Origin: Gallionella sp.
Lineage (GTDB): Bacteria; Pseudomonadota; Gammaproteobacteria; Burkholderiales; Gallionellaceae
Direction of reading: 5' to 3'
DNA length: 49,738 bases
Assembly: GCA_030652475.1 (NCBI GenBank)
Contig: JAUSAO010000050.1
Coordinates: forward strand, 1 to 49,738
Position 1 is the first letter of the stretch. Each line of letters starts with the position of its first letter. The translations under genes were made by a program, and so were the position numbers. Below are positions 7,456 through 16,636 of the stretch, one piece after another. Under the pieces are notes generated by a model, which saw only the letters and a list, made by a program, of their open reading frames with translations, made no database searches and was not told the origin of the DNA.

Positions 7456-8751
7456 ATGGCAAAGAAGATGCATGACACTCCCAATCTCGATCAACTCGAG
7501 TCCGGCCCGTGGCCCAGTTTTGTAACAGGTCTTAAAGATCTGGCGAAAGATAAGGATTACGTTGTTGATCTGCTGGGTCAGCTGGAAACATCGTACGAAA
7601 CCAAGAAGGGCTACTGGAAGGGTGGTACGGTTGGTGTGTTTGGCTACGGCGGCGGTGTTATTCCACGCTTTACCGAACTTAAGGATGAAGATGGTCAGCC
7701 AAAATTTAAAGATGCGGCCGAGTTTCATACCTTGCGCATCATGCCTCCACCCGGCATGCACTACGATACCGATATTCTGCGTAAATTCTGCGATCTCTGG
7801 GAGAATCACGGTTCAGGTTTGATCGCTTTCCACGGACAATCCGGCGACATCATGTTTCAGGGCGCGACGACTGATAACGTGCAGAAAGCGTTTGATGAAA
7901 TCAACGAGCTTGGCTTTGATATGGGTGGTGCGGGTCCTGCAGTGCGTACCTCAATGTCATGCGTGGGCGCGGCGCGTTGCGAGCAGTCCTGCTACGACGA
8001 AGCAAAGACACACCGTGCAGTGCTGAATACCTTCTTGGATGATATTCATCGCCCGTCGTTGCCTTACAAGTTCAAATTCAAGTTCTCTGGTTGCCCCAAT
8101 GACTGCATGAACTCTGTGCAACGTGCAGACATGGCGGTTATTGGCACATGGCGCGACAATATGCGTACCGATGAGGCGTTGGCCAGAAAGTGGTTCGACA
8201 AGCACGGCATGGATGAGCTGGTTAATGACGTGGTTGCACGTTGCCCGACCAAAACCTTTCAAGTCAAGGAAATCGGCAAGATCAAGGCTGGCGAGCACAT
8301 CACCAGCGTGGCGGTCAGTGACACGCATGGTATTGAAATCAACAATCAGGACTGCGTGCGTTGTATGCACTGTATCAATGTCATGACAGGTGCTTTGGCA
8401 ACGGGCGTGGACAAGGGTGCAACGGTGCTGGTAGGCGGTAAGAGTCATTTGAAAATCGGTGGCTTGATGGGTACGGTAGTGATTCCGTTTATCAAGCTGG
8501 ATTCCGATGAAGCGATTGAGAAACTGGTCGACTTTGGTCAGCGTACCATTGATTTCTTTGCTGAAAATGCGCTGGAGCATGAGCGTACCGGTGAAATGAT
8601 TGAACGTATCGGCTTGACCAACTTCCTGGATGCGATGGAAATCGATGTTGATCCATCCATGGTTAACTCGCCGCGTATGAACCCTTATGTCCGCACCGAC
8701 GGCTGGGACGAAGAAGTCGCTAAGATCAACGCTAAAAAACAAGCTGCCTGA
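7456..8751 (+). CDS. dsrA: Reverse dissimilatory sulfite reductase, alpha subunit
   Basis: DsrA pairs with DsrB as the alpha2beta2 siroheme enzyme that, in sulfur oxidisers, runs in reverse and oxidises DsrC-bound persulfide sulfur to sulfite in the cytoplasm. The 431-aa length is typical. The siroheme/4Fe-4S ligands are visible as CVGAARCEQSCYDEAK and FSGCPNDCMNS, and an inserted ferredoxin domain has CVRCMHCINVM. The ATG at 7456 is preceded by AAGGA. Eleven bases separate it from dsrB. The gene order (A-B-E-F-H-C-M-K-L-J-O-P-N) is that of oxidising bacteria; dsrEFH and dsrL support the reverse direction. Confidence 0.98.
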   Translation: MAKKMHDTPNLDQLESGPWPSFVTGLKDLAKDKDYVVDLLGQLETSYETKKGYWKGGTVGVFGYGGGVIPRFTELKDEDGQPKFKDAAEFHTLRIMPPPGMHYDTDILRKFCDLWENHGSGLIAFHGQSGDIMFQGATTDNVQKAFDEINELGFDMGGAGPAVRTSMSCVGAARCEQSCYDEAKTHRAVLNTFLDDIHRPSLPYKFKFKFSGCPNDCMNSVQRADMAVIGTWRDNMRTDEALARKWFDKHGMDELVNDVVARCPTKTFQVKEIGKIKAGEHITSVAVSDTHGIEINNQDCVRCMHCINVMTGALATGVDKGATVLVGGKSHLKIGGLMGTVVIPFIKLDSDEAIEKLVDFGQRTIDFFAENALEHERTGEMIERIGLTNFLDAMEIDVDPSMVNSPRMNPYVRTDGWDEEVAKINAKKQAA

Positions 8752-8762
8752 GGAGAAATAGA

Positions 8763-9860
8763 ATGAACCAAGCTGTTCAAGCTGAAAAACCGGCTGCAAA
8801 ACGCAAGCCAAAAGAAACCGGTGTGCCGGAGAATACGCAGTATCTGCACCCGCTAATGGTCAAAAATTACGGCGACTGGAAATACCATGATCGTCCACGT
8901 CCGGGTGTATTGCATCATGTGGCACACGGTGGTGATGAAATCTGGACGGTTCGCGCAGGAACGGCGCGTCAGATGGATGTACATACCATCCGTAAGTTAT
9001 GCAAGATTGCCGATGATTTTGCAGAAAGCCGCGTGCGTTTCACCATACGCTCCAACATCGAGTTTATGGTGTCAGAAGAAAGTAAAGTGGCGCCGCTGAT
9101 CGCAGAGCTGGAAGGTAATGGCTTCCCGGTAGGGGGTACTGGCAATTCCGTGACCATGATTGCGCATACGCAGGGATGGTTGCATTGCGATATTCCGGGT
9201 ACCGATGCATCGGGCGTGGTTAAGGCGCTGATGGACGAGTTGTACGATGAGTTCAGGCGTGAAGAGATGCCTAACCGCGTACATTTGTCGACATCATGCT
9301 GCGAGATCAACTGTGGTGGTCAGGCCGATATTGCCATCATCGTCCAGCATACCAAGCCACCGGTCATCAACCATGAATTGGTTGCCAATGTTTGCGAGCG
9401 TCCTACGGTTGTCGCGCGTTGTCCTGTTGCGGCGATTCGCCCTGCCATGGTTAACGGCAAGCCTTCGCTGGAAATTGATGAATCTAAATGTATGTGCTGC
9501 GGTGCTTGTTATCCTCCCTGCCCACCGATGCAGATCAATGATCCTGAATTTTCCAAGCTGGCGATCTGGGTTGGCGGCAAGAATTCCAATGCGCGCGGCA
9601 AGCCAACGTTCATGAAGATGGTCGCTTCCGGATTGCCCAACAACGCACCGCGCTGGCCGGAAGTGGGCGCAGCGGTGAAAAATATCATCACCGTTTATAA
9701 GGCAGATGCACGTCCCTGGGAGCGTATTGCTGACTGGATCGAGCGCATAGGCTGGCCGCGTTTCTTCGAGAAGACAGGTTTGCCGTTCACCAAGTATTTG
9801 ATCGATGATTGGCGCGGTTCGCGGGCTAATCTGAACGCTTCGACGCATATCCGCTTCTAA
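8763..9860 (+). CDS. dsrB: Reverse dissimilatory sulfite reductase, beta subunit
   Basis: The 365-aa beta subunit carries the catalytically active siroheme. Motifs seen are the siroheme-region cysteines in STSCCEINCGGQADIAI and a C-terminal 4Fe-4S ferredoxin insertion CMCCGACYPPCPPM. A short basic Ala/Lys-rich N-terminal tail (about 20 residues) precedes the conserved start of the fold. It is preceded by GAGGAGA and lies 11 bases after dsrA, so subunits are probably made in step. Fourteen bases separate it from dsrE. Confidence 0.98.
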   Translation: MNQAVQAEKPAAKRKPKETGVPENTQYLHPLMVKNYGDWKYHDRPRPGVLHHVAHGGDEIWTVRAGTARQMDVHTIRKLCKIADDFAESRVRFTIRSNIEFMVSEESKVAPLIAELEGNGFPVGGTGNSVTMIAHTQGWLHCDIPGTDASGVVKALMDELYDEFRREEMPNRVHLSTSCCEINCGGQADIAIIVQHTKPPVINHELVANVCERPTVVARCPVAAIRPAMVNGKPSLEIDESKCMCCGACYPPCPPMQINDPEFSKLAIWVGGKNSNARGKPTFMKMVASGLPNNAPRWPEVGAAVKNIITVYKADARPWERIADWIERIGWPRFFEKTGLPFTKYLIDDWRGSRANLNASTHIRF

Positions 9861-9874
9861 ACGGAGGGTAAAAG

Positions 9875-10234
9875 ATGAAGTTCGGAATAGTAGTGAATGA
9901 AGGGCCTTATCAGCACCAATCCAGTGATTCGGCCTACCTGTTTACCAAGGCAGCCATCGAAAAGGGCCATGAAGTGTGGCGCGTTTTTTTCTATCACGAT
10001 GGCGTCAATAACGCGTCGAGATTGACTGAACCGCCACAGGATGACCGCCATATCGTGAACCGCTGGAGTAAGCTGGCCGAAGATCACAAGGTTGATCTGG
10101 TGGTTTGTGTCGCAGCTGCATTGCGTCGGGGTATCAAGGAGGAAAATCTGGCGCAGGGTTTTCGTATTTCCGGTTTGGGGCAGTTGGTAGAAGCCGGTAT
10201 CAAGTGTGACCGTCTGGTCACCTTCGGCGATTGA
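9875..10234 (+). CDS. dsrE: Sulfurtransferase subunit DsrE
   Basis: DsrE (119 aa) forms the cytoplasmic DsrE2F2H2 complex that delivers persulfide sulfur to DsrC; homologues are TusBCD subunits. The acceptor cysteine, residue 78 in VDLVVCVAAALRRGI, is present. A good AGGG box precedes the ATG. The presence of dsrEFH is a mark of sulfur-oxidising rather than sulfate-reducing Dsr systems. The intergenic distances to dsrB and dsrF are 14 and 11 bases. Confidence 0.97.
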   Translation: MKFGIVVNEGPYQHQSSDSAYLFTKAAIEKGHEVWRVFFYHDGVNNASRLTEPPQDDRHIVNRWSKLAEDHKVDLVVCVAAALRRGIKEENLAQGFRISGLGQLVEAGIKCDRLVTFGD

Positions 10235-10245
10235 GGAGAGACGAA

Positions 10246-10611
10246 ATGAGTGAAATCAAGAAATTCATGTTCGTCAACCGCAAGGCACCTTACGGTACGA
10301 TCTATGCGTTGGAGTCGCTGGAAGTGGTGCTTATCACGGCGGCTTTCGATCAGGATGTGTCGCTGATGTTCCTGGATGACGGCGTGTATCAGTTGAAGAA
10401 GGGGCAGCAGACGAAAGGTATCGAGACCAAGAATTTCTCGCCGGCCTATCGTGCGCTGGAAGATTATGACGTCGAAAAGCTCTATGTCGAAAAGGAATCC
10501 ATGCAAGCGCGCGGTCTTACCGAGGAAGACTTGCTGGTGAGCGTTACTGTGCTCAGTCGTGCAGAAATGGGCGCGCTGATGGATGAACAAGACGTGGTCT
10601 TGAGTTATTAA
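10246..10611 (+). CDS. dsrF: Sulfurtransferase subunit DsrF
   Basis: A 121-aa DsrE/F-like domain protein, the second subunit of the DsrEFH hexamer. It matches TusC/DsrF over its length (MSEIKKFMFVNRKAPYG at the start) and, as in other DsrF proteins, has no obvious sulfur-carrying cysteine. The ATG at 10246 is chosen because GAGGAGAGACGAA lies just upstream, whereas a TTG 15 bases earlier overlaps dsrE. Nine bases separate it from dsrH. Confidence 0.96.
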   Translation: MSEIKKFMFVNRKAPYGTIYALESLEVVLITAAFDQDVSLMFLDDGVYQLKKGQQTKGIETKNFSPAYRALEDYDVEKLYVEKESMQARGLTEEDLLVSVTVLSRAEMGALMDEQDVVLSY

Positions 10612-10620
10612 GGGGCAAGC

Positions 10621-10917
10621 ATGTTACATATCGTCAATAAATCACCTCTGACCAGCAATACGCTGGATAGTTGTTTGAGTACCGCAACGGGCGGGGATAT
10701 TCTGCTCATTGAGGATGCAGTCTATGCGGCGACGCGTGGCAATGCAGTAGAAGCAAAGTTGCGTGCAGCGACAGGGCAGTTCAGGGTGCATGTCCTGTTA
10801 CCCGATCTTGATGCACGCGGTATGGGCGACCGACTCATCGAAGGCGTTTTGCCGGTCGATTATGCTGGCTTTGTCGATCTGGTAGCCAGCAACAAAACCT
10901 GCCAATCCTGGCTTTAA
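10621..10917 (+). CDS. dsrH: Sulfurtransferase subunit DsrH
   Basis: The 98-aa third subunit of DsrEFH (TusB family). The conserved cysteine near residue 18 (TLDSCLSTA) is present. The pattern LLIEDAVYAA and the C-terminal YAGFVDLVASN are typical of DsrH. It is followed after 27 bases by canonical dsrC, its presumed partner in sulfur transfer. Confidence 0.96.
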   Translation: MLHIVNKSPLTSNTLDSCLSTATGGDILLIEDAVYAATRGNAVEAKLRAATGQFRVHVLLPDLDARGMGDRLIEGVLPVDYAGFVDLVASNKTCQSWL

Positions 10918-10944
10918 GTAGTTCTACATAGAAGGAGAATCAGT

Positions 10945-11280
10945 ATGTCAAGTATCGAAGTCGGCGGTAGAAGTTACGAAACGGACGAAGAAGGTTATTT
11001 GCTTAACTTGTCCGAGTGGAATGCTGAAGTTGCAGATTACATTGCAAAGACTGAAAACATTGATATGTCTGACCAGCACTGGGAAGTTGTCAATTTCCTG
11101 CGTGAGTATTTTGAAGAATATCAGATCGCTCCCGCAGTGCGCGTATTGACCAAGTCCATCGGCAAAAAGCTGGGTGCGGAAAAGGGTAATAGCGAATACC
11201 TGTATGGTTTGTTCCCCTATGGTCCGGGTAAACAGGCGTGCAAAATCGCCGGTCTGCCTAAGCCAACCGGTTGCGTTTGA
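10945..11280 (+). CDS. dsrC: Sulfur carrier DsrC (canonical)
   Basis: A 111-aa DsrC with both redox cysteines on the C-terminal arm: Cys99 in KQACKIAGLP and Cys110 in PTGCV. DsrC receives sulfur from DsrEFH, presents it to DsrAB, and is linked to the membrane complex DsrMKJOP through its disulfide or trisulfide state. A strong AAGGAGAA box precedes the ATG, consistent with the high expression usual for DsrC. Compare the paralogue at 5940-6269, which lacks the terminal cysteine. Confidence 0.98.
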   Translation: MSSIEVGGRSYETDEEGYLLNLSEWNAEVADYIAKTENIDMSDQHWEVVNFLREYFEEYQIAPAVRVLTKSIGKKLGAEKGNSEYLYGLFPYGPGKQACKIAGLPKPTGCV

Positions 11281-11304
11281 TCCACTAAGGATTAGGGCCC
11301 TACG

Positions 11305-12030
11305 ATGAATGCACTGCTTGCGATTCTTTTTTATCTTGCGACTCTACTGTTCGTCGTCGGGCTGTTTCACCGCATCCGTACTTATGCCGTTACTCCTGCA
11401 CCGCTGAAAATACCCACTACGCCCGCACCGACTACAACCGGTGGCGTGGTGTTGCGTATGACCCGCGAGGTGGTGTTGTTCGAAAGCCTGTTCAAGGCTA
11501 ATTTGTGGACCTGGGGCCTGGGCTGGTTATTTCACGCCAGCATGGCACTGGTGGTGTTGCGACACCTGCGTTATTTCATCGAGCCGGTCTGGGCTTGGGT
11601 CGTGTTTATCCAGCCGTTCGGTATCTATGCAGGGATCGCCATGTTGCTCGGTCTGTGTGGTTTGTGGGCCAGACGTTTGTTTGTTGAGCGTATCCGCTAC
11701 ATCTCCACGCCGTCCGATCATCTGATGTTGTTGTTGTTTATTGCTATTGCCGTGTCCGGGCTGATGATGAAGTTCGTCGCGCATACCGATGTGATCGCGG
11801 TAAAGATATTTTTTCAAGGTCTGATGCATTTTAGTATTCAGCCCTTGCCGGCAGATACGATACTTGTACTGCATTTGTTTTCGGTTGTGATACTCCTGGT
11901 GATCTTCCCCTACAGTAAATTGTTACATGCACCAGGAGTATTTTTTTCGCCGACCCGCAATCAGGTTGATAACCCAAGAGAAAAGCGCCATATCTCTGCA
12001 TGGGCCGCCAAAATGGAATCGGAGAAATAG
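11305..12030 (+). CDS. dsrM: DsrM, cytochrome b subunit of DsrMKJOP
   Basis: A 241-residue inner-membrane protein with about five hydrophobic helices, related to the gamma subunit of respiratory nitrate reductase. Histidines in the helices (for example in GWLFHASMALVVLRHLR and VLHLFSVVI) are the likely haem b ligands. It connects the quinone pool with DsrK on the cytoplasmic side. It is shorter than versions with extra N-terminal regions but shows no sign of truncation. dsrK starts one base after its stop. Confidence 0.95.
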   Translation: MNALLAILFYLATLLFVVGLFHRIRTYAVTPAPLKIPTTPAPTTTGGVVLRMTREVVLFESLFKANLWTWGLGWLFHASMALVVLRHLRYFIEPVWAWVVFIQPFGIYAGIAMLLGLCGLWARRLFVERIRYISTPSDHLMLLLFIAIAVSGLMMKFVAHTDVIAVKIFFQGLMHFSIQPLPADTILVLHLFSVVILLVIFPYSKLLHAPGVFFSPTRNQVDNPREKRHISAWAAKMESEK

Positions 12031-12031
12031 C

Positions 12032-13564
12032 ATGGCTGATATTACGCCACCGGCTTATCGTAGTTTTCCCATCATTCCCAAATTGATACCGGGTGCGATG
12101 GAAGGGAAGGGCCCCTTTGTAGCCAGCGACAAAATTAACGAGGCAATCGGATTTCCCGGTCATCTTGTGGATGACTGGCATGATAAGGCAATCGCCAAAA
12201 TGGGTGATTTGCTTTCCAAATATCGTTCGCTCAAGGTGTACATGGATGCCTGTGTGCATTGTGGCGCCTGTTCGGACAAGTGTCACTATTTCATCGGCAC
12301 ACAAGATCCGAAAAATATGCCCGTTGCCCGGCAGGATCTGATGCGCAGTATTTATCGCCGTTACTTCACGTTGCCGGGTAAATTATTCCCGAAACTGGTC
12401 GGCGCACGCGATTTGACGCGCGAAGTGCTGGACGAATGGCATAACTATTTTCACCAGTGTTCTGAATGTCGCCGTTGTTCGGTATTTTGCCCTTATGGCA
12501 TTGATACGGCTGAAATTACCATGGCGGCACGCGAGATCCTTGATTCCGTGGGTTATGGTCAAAAATATTCGATCGAGATCATCGGTAAAGTACATCGCAT
12601 CGGTAATAACCTCGGGCTGCCGGCTCCTGCGCTGATTGATACGTTGGAGGGATTGGAAGAGGACGTTAAAGAGGCTACTGGCATTGATGTGCGCTTTCCC
12701 ATCGATGTTAAAGGCGCAGAGGTGCTGTTGATTACGCCTTCGGCAGACTTTTTTGCCGAACCGCATATAGACAGCCTGATCGGTTATGCCAAGGTTTTTC
12801 ATGCGACCGGTACCAGTTGGACGCTGTCGTCGATGTCCTCCGAAGCGGGTAATTTCGGTATGTTCATCGGTAATTATGACCAGTTACGCAAGATTGCGTT
12901 GCGTATCCGCGAAGCCGCGCTGGAGCTGGGCGTGAAGCGCATCGTGGTGGGTGAATGCGGCCATGCCTGGCGCGTCGCTTATAGCTTCTGGAACACCTTG
13001 AGCGGTGTGGGCGATGGTGCAGACCCCAATGATCGTTTTGCTCAAATGTTGCAGAAGCAGCTCGACCATCGTTACAGGCAACCTACGCATATATGCGAAT
13101 TTACCTGGGACATGATTCAGGATGAACGTCTGGAATTCGACAAGTCAGCCAACGACAACCTCATCATCACGTTTCATGATTCCTGCAACGTGGCGCGCGG
13201 TTCAAGCATGGGCGGCTATCCGGGTGGTCAGTTCGACATTCCGCGCAATATCATCAGGGCGGTTGCCAACAATTATGTTGATATGGACCCCAGCACAACA
13301 CATGAGCGCACGTTTTGTTGCGGCGGCGGCGGCGGCTTGCTGACTGATGATTTGATCGATGTTCGCGTCAAGGGTGCGTTGCCAAGAATGGAAGTATTGC
13401 AGCAGGTTACGGATATGCATAAGGTAAATTTCATGGCTTGTATTTGCGCGATATGCAAGGCGCAATTTACCAAGATCATGCCTATTTACGGGTTTGATAG
13501 AAGAATGGTAGGCGGTGTACATCAATTGGTCAGCAATGCAATTGTGCTAGGCAAAAATAAATAG
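12032..13564 (+). CDS. dsrK: DsrK, HdrD-like iron-sulfur subunit of DsrMKJOP
   Basis: A 510-aa cytoplasmic Fe-S protein related to heterodisulfide reductase subunit D. Two ferredoxin motifs are seen (CVHCGACSDKC and CSECRRCSVFCPYG). The CCG-type cysteine clusters for the special 4Fe-4S centre are also present (HDSCNVARGSS, CCGGGGG and CICAICKAQ). DsrK is thought to act on the DsrC disulfide or trisulfide. The ATG at 12032 follows the dsrM stop by one base. The much longer open frame reaching back to 11927 overlaps dsrM and is not used. Confidence 0.96.
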   Translation: MADITPPAYRSFPIIPKLIPGAMEGKGPFVASDKINEAIGFPGHLVDDWHDKAIAKMGDLLSKYRSLKVYMDACVHCGACSDKCHYFIGTQDPKNMPVARQDLMRSIYRRYFTLPGKLFPKLVGARDLTREVLDEWHNYFHQCSECRRCSVFCPYGIDTAEITMAAREILDSVGYGQKYSIEIIGKVHRIGNNLGLPAPALIDTLEGLEEDVKEATGIDVRFPIDVKGAEVLLITPSADFFAEPHIDSLIGYAKVFHATGTSWTLSSMSSEAGNFGMFIGNYDQLRKIALRIREAALELGVKRIVVGECGHAWRVAYSFWNTLSGVGDGADPNDRFAQMLQKQLDHRYRQPTHICEFTWDMIQDERLEFDKSANDNLIITFHDSCNVARGSSMGGYPGGQFDIPRNIIRAVANNYVDMDPSTTHERTFCCGGGGGLLTDDLIDVRVKGALPRMEVLQQVTDMHKVNFMACICAICKAQFTKIMPIYGFDRRMVGGVHQLVSNAIVLGKNK

Positions 13565-13574
13565 GAGATAGGCA

Positions 13575-15542
13575 ATGTCAGTAGTTAGCGAAACGCCACA
13601 AAAAATCACTTTCCGCCGTTACAAAGACGGAGATAGCAAAGTGCGTAACTGGAGTGATCAAATTTTCCAGGCCAGTTACACACACAAGTGTCCAACCTAC
13701 ATTCAGTCCACGCCTCCCTGTCAGGGAAGTTGTCCGGCAGGTGAGGACATTCGCGGCTATCTGTCTATCGTGCGTGGCACAGAGAAGCCTCCAGTCGGCA
13801 AAGATGGCAAACCCGCCATGTCCTGGCAGGAATATGCATGGCGTCGTTTGACGACAGCCAATCCGTTCCCATCGGTGATGGGTCGTGTATGCCCTGCACC
13901 GTGCGAGACCGGTTGTAATCGTAACGCGCTCGAAGATCACGTCGGTATCAATTCAGTCGAGCATTTCCTCGGCGAATATGCGATTGCCAACAATCTGGGC
14001 TACAGCACCGATGCCGCACCTACCGGTAAAAAAGTTGCCGTAATCGGCGGCGGTCCTGCCAGTTTGTCATGCGCTTATCAGCTCACCCTGAAGGGGCATG
14101 AAGTCACTGTATTTGACGATCACGAGCATCTGGGCGGCATGATGCGCTACGGCATTCCCGGCTTTCGTACTCCGCGTGATGTACTCGATGCAGAAATCAA
14201 GCGCATCATCGACCTGGGTGTCAAGACGCGCATGAATTGCCGCGTGGGAACAGATATCACGCTGGAGCAACTGCGCAGTGAATTTGATGCGGTTTTCCTG
14301 GGTATGGGCGCACAAGCCGGTCGTGCTTTGCCGCTGGAAGATAGTGCAGCACCAAACGTGGTAACTGCGACTGCTTTCCTCAAGGCATTTAATGACGGCC
14401 GTTTACAACACGTCGGCAAGCGCGTGGTGGTAGTCGGTGGTGGTGATACCTCTATCGACGTTGCGACCGTTGCGCGCCGTCTGGGTCATCTGGAAGAATC
14501 CAAGCCAACTGATTTTGAGCAGGCTATTTCGGGTCAAATGGCGCACGATGTGGCTGAAATTTCGGTCAAACAAGGCGCTGAAGTGACGCTGACGTCGATT
14601 TTCAACATCGACAAGATGCAGGCCAACAAGCACGAGATCGAGCAGGCGCTGGCTGAAGGCATACACATACGCGGCTCACTGGTGCCTATCGGCATCGTGC
14701 GCGGTGCGGATGGACGTGCCACGGCATTGCGCGTATGTGAGTGCGAAGCAAAGATGGTCGGCGGCAGGCTGGAAGTCAAAAATATCGAAGGTACGGAACA
14801 GGATATCGCTGCTGATCTGATCGTTTCTGCGATTGGCCAGGCGGTGGACTTTACCGGTCTGGAAGAATTCAACAATGGTAAGGGCGCCGTCACTACAGAT
14901 CGTAATTATTTGGTGAAGGGGCAGGAGGGCGTGTTTGCGGGTGGTGACATCATCAAGCCTCATCTTCTCACTACTGCGATTGGTCACGGTTCTATCGCGG
15001 CTGATGGCATTGACAACTACCTTAACGGCATGGACCTGGAAAAACGTCCGAAGATAGATGCACATCAATTCGATCTGATGCGCAAAATGATCGAAAAAGG
15101 CCTGGATGTTAAAGAGACCCATGAGCCGTTGCGTGGCACAGACAAATCAAATGTGGCCATACATAACTTCGATGATCGTTCCGACCGTTATGTCATCCCG
15201 CATGACAAGCTGTTCATGGGTCATTTTTCCATTGTTGCCCGCAACAAGCGCAATATTGTCACGCTGGATGCGCAATCTGCACTGGGTAACTTTGAAGATC
15301 GCCTGGGCGTACTCAATCAGGAATCGGCTGTGGCAGAAGCCAAGCGTTGTATGAGTTGCGGCATGTGTTTTGAATGCGACAACTGTGTGATGTATTGTCC
15401 GCAGACTGCCGTGTTCCGTGTGCCTAAGGCTAAAGCCACGCTGGGCCGTTATGTCGACACTGATTACAACAAGTGTATTGGTTGCCATATTTGTGCCGAC
15501 GTATGTCCGACCGGATATATTCAGATGGGTCTTGGCGAATAG
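13575..15542 (+). CDS. dsrL: DsrL, NAD(P)H:acceptor oxidoreductase
   Basis: A 655-aa cytoplasmic flavoprotein of the glutamate-synthase small-subunit type. It acts as the electron partner of reverse DsrAB, passing electrons to NAD(P)+. Order of parts: N-terminal Cys-rich region (STPPCQGSCPAGED, CPAPCETGCNR), FAD site (AVIGGGPASLSCAYQL), NAD(P) site (VVVVGGGDTSIDVATVARR), and two C-terminal 4Fe-4S motifs (CMSCGMCFECDNC, CIGCHICADVCPTGY). It starts 10 bases after dsrK with a GGAGA box. dsrJ follows after 7 bases. Confidence 0.96.
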   Translation: MSVVSETPQKITFRRYKDGDSKVRNWSDQIFQASYTHKCPTYIQSTPPCQGSCPAGEDIRGYLSIVRGTEKPPVGKDGKPAMSWQEYAWRRLTTANPFPSVMGRVCPAPCETGCNRNALEDHVGINSVEHFLGEYAIANNLGYSTDAAPTGKKVAVIGGGPASLSCAYQLTLKGHEVTVFDDHEHLGGMMRYGIPGFRTPRDVLDAEIKRIIDLGVKTRMNCRVGTDITLEQLRSEFDAVFLGMGAQAGRALPLEDSAAPNVVTATAFLKAFNDGRLQHVGKRVVVVGGGDTSIDVATVARRLGHLEESKPTDFEQAISGQMAHDVAEISVKQGAEVTLTSIFNIDKMQANKHEIEQALAEGIHIRGSLVPIGIVRGADGRATALRVCECEAKMVGGRLEVKNIEGTEQDIAADLIVSAIGQAVDFTGLEEFNNGKGAVTTDRNYLVKGQEGVFAGGDIIKPHLLTTAIGHGSIAADGIDNYLNGMDLEKRPKIDAHQFDLMRKMIEKGLDVKETHEPLRGTDKSNVAIHNFDDRSDRYVIPHDKLFMGHFSIVARNKRNIVTLDAQSALGNFEDRLGVLNQESAVAEAKRCMSCGMCFECDNCVMYCPQTAVFRVPKAKATLGRYVDTDYNKCIGCHICADVCPTGYIQMGLGE

Positions 15543-15549
15543 AGACGAT

Positions 15550-15924
15550 ATGTTGAGACTGCTATCCATCCTTGCCGTGTTGTGTCTGTGCATTCCTGCG
15601 TATGCAACGGAGAGTTCGGCTGTTCCCAAACTTGACATCGGCAAAGGTGGCGAGTGCGTAAAAGAACCGCAGTGGATGCGTAAGAATCATATGCATCTGC
15701 TTACGCATCAACGCGATGAAGTTGTGCACAAAGGCATACGCGACGAAAAGATCAGTCTCAAGAATTGCATCGAATGTCATGCCAGCACCAAGGATGACAG
15801 CGTGATTGCGCGCGATGACAGTTTTTGTGTCGCCTGTCACCGCTATGAGGCAGTGAAACTTGATTGCTTCGAGTGTCATTCAGGTGAGCGCAAGAGCGCA
15901 TGGCTGAAAAGGAACTCAAAATGA
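15550..15924 (+). CDS. dsrJ: DsrJ, triheme cytochrome c subunit
   Basis: A 124-aa periplasmic cytochrome with an uncleaved-anchor or signal type N-terminus (MLRLLSILAVLCLCIPAYA) and three haem-binding motifs: CIECH, CVACH and CFECH. The conserved upstream Cys (GGECVKEPQW), reported as an unusual haem ligand in DsrJ, is also present. It is the periplasmic arm of DsrMKJOP. The ATG at 15550 is chosen for the signal sequence; an open frame extending to 15418 lies inside dsrL. Its stop overlaps the dsrO start (ATGA). Confidence 0.95.
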   Translation: MLRLLSILAVLCLCIPAYATESSAVPKLDIGKGGECVKEPQWMRKNHMHLLTHQRDEVVHKGIRDEKISLKNCIECHASTKDDSVIARDDSFCVACHRYEAVKLDCFECHSGERKSAWLKRNSK

Positions 15925-16631
15925 GCGAAATCAACGTGCAGCGCAGGCAATTCCTTAAGATGTCCATGGGGGTGGCAGCGGTTGCCATTGCACCGGGGGT
16001 ATTTTTGTTCGACATGGCTCATGGCAAGGCTGATGCTAACAAGGTGCGCTGGGGGATGTTGATTGAAACCGCAAACTGCGCAGAAGGTTGCAATGATTGC
16101 GTGACCGCCTGCAACACTGAAAACGGTTTGTCCGGCGGGGTGAGTTCCACTGATTCGCAATGGATACGCAAGATTGAAATCAAGGACATCAGCACCGGAC
16201 GAGAAACTTCTCTGCCGATGATGTGCCAGCATTGCGAGCATCCGCCTTGTGTTGACGTATGCCCGACGGGGGCTTCTTTCAAGCGCGCCGACGGTATCGT
16301 ACTGGTGGATAAGCATCTTTGTATCGGCTGCCGTTATTGCATCATGGCCTGCCCTTACAAAGCGCGCTCTTTTGTACACGAGCCGTTGCAGAATCAGAAT
16401 CCGGATGTGCCGCGCGGTAAGGGTACCGTTGAGAGCTGTACGATGTGCGTACATCGCATCGACCAGGGAAAACAGCCTGCCTGTGCTGAAGCCTGTCCCA
16501 ACAAATCCATACTGTTCGGAAATCTCAACGATCCCGATAGTGAGATTGCCACCAGGATACGCACTGTAGCATCCGCTCAGGTGCGCGCTGATCTGGGACT
16601 CAATCCCGGCGTTCGTTATCAGGGGTTATAA
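15921..16631 (+). CDS. dsrO: DsrO, periplasmic ferredoxin-like subunit
   Basis: A 236-aa Fe-S protein exported by the Tat route, shown by the twin-arginine motif RRQFLKMSMG near residue 8. Four clusters of cysteines follow the NrfC/DsrO pattern: CAEGCNDCVTAC, CQHCEHPPCVDVCP, CIGCRYCIMACP and CTMCVHRI...CAEACP. It passes electrons between DsrJ and DsrP at the outer face of the membrane. The ATG at 15921 has AAGGA 9 bases upstream and overlaps the dsrJ stop; the ATG at 15900 would overlap dsrJ by 25 bases and is less likely. Confidence 0.95.
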   Translation: MSEINVQRRQFLKMSMGVAAVAIAPGVFLFDMAHGKADANKVRWGMLIETANCAEGCNDCVTACNTENGLSGGVSSTDSQWIRKIEIKDISTGRETSLPMMCQHCEHPPCVDVCPTGASFKRADGIVLVDKHLCIGCRYCIMACPYKARSFVHEPLQNQNPDVPRGKGTVESCTMCVHRIDQGKQPACAEACPNKSILFGNLNDPDSEIATRIRTVASAQVRADLGLNPGVRYQGL

Positions 16632-16636
16632 ATAAA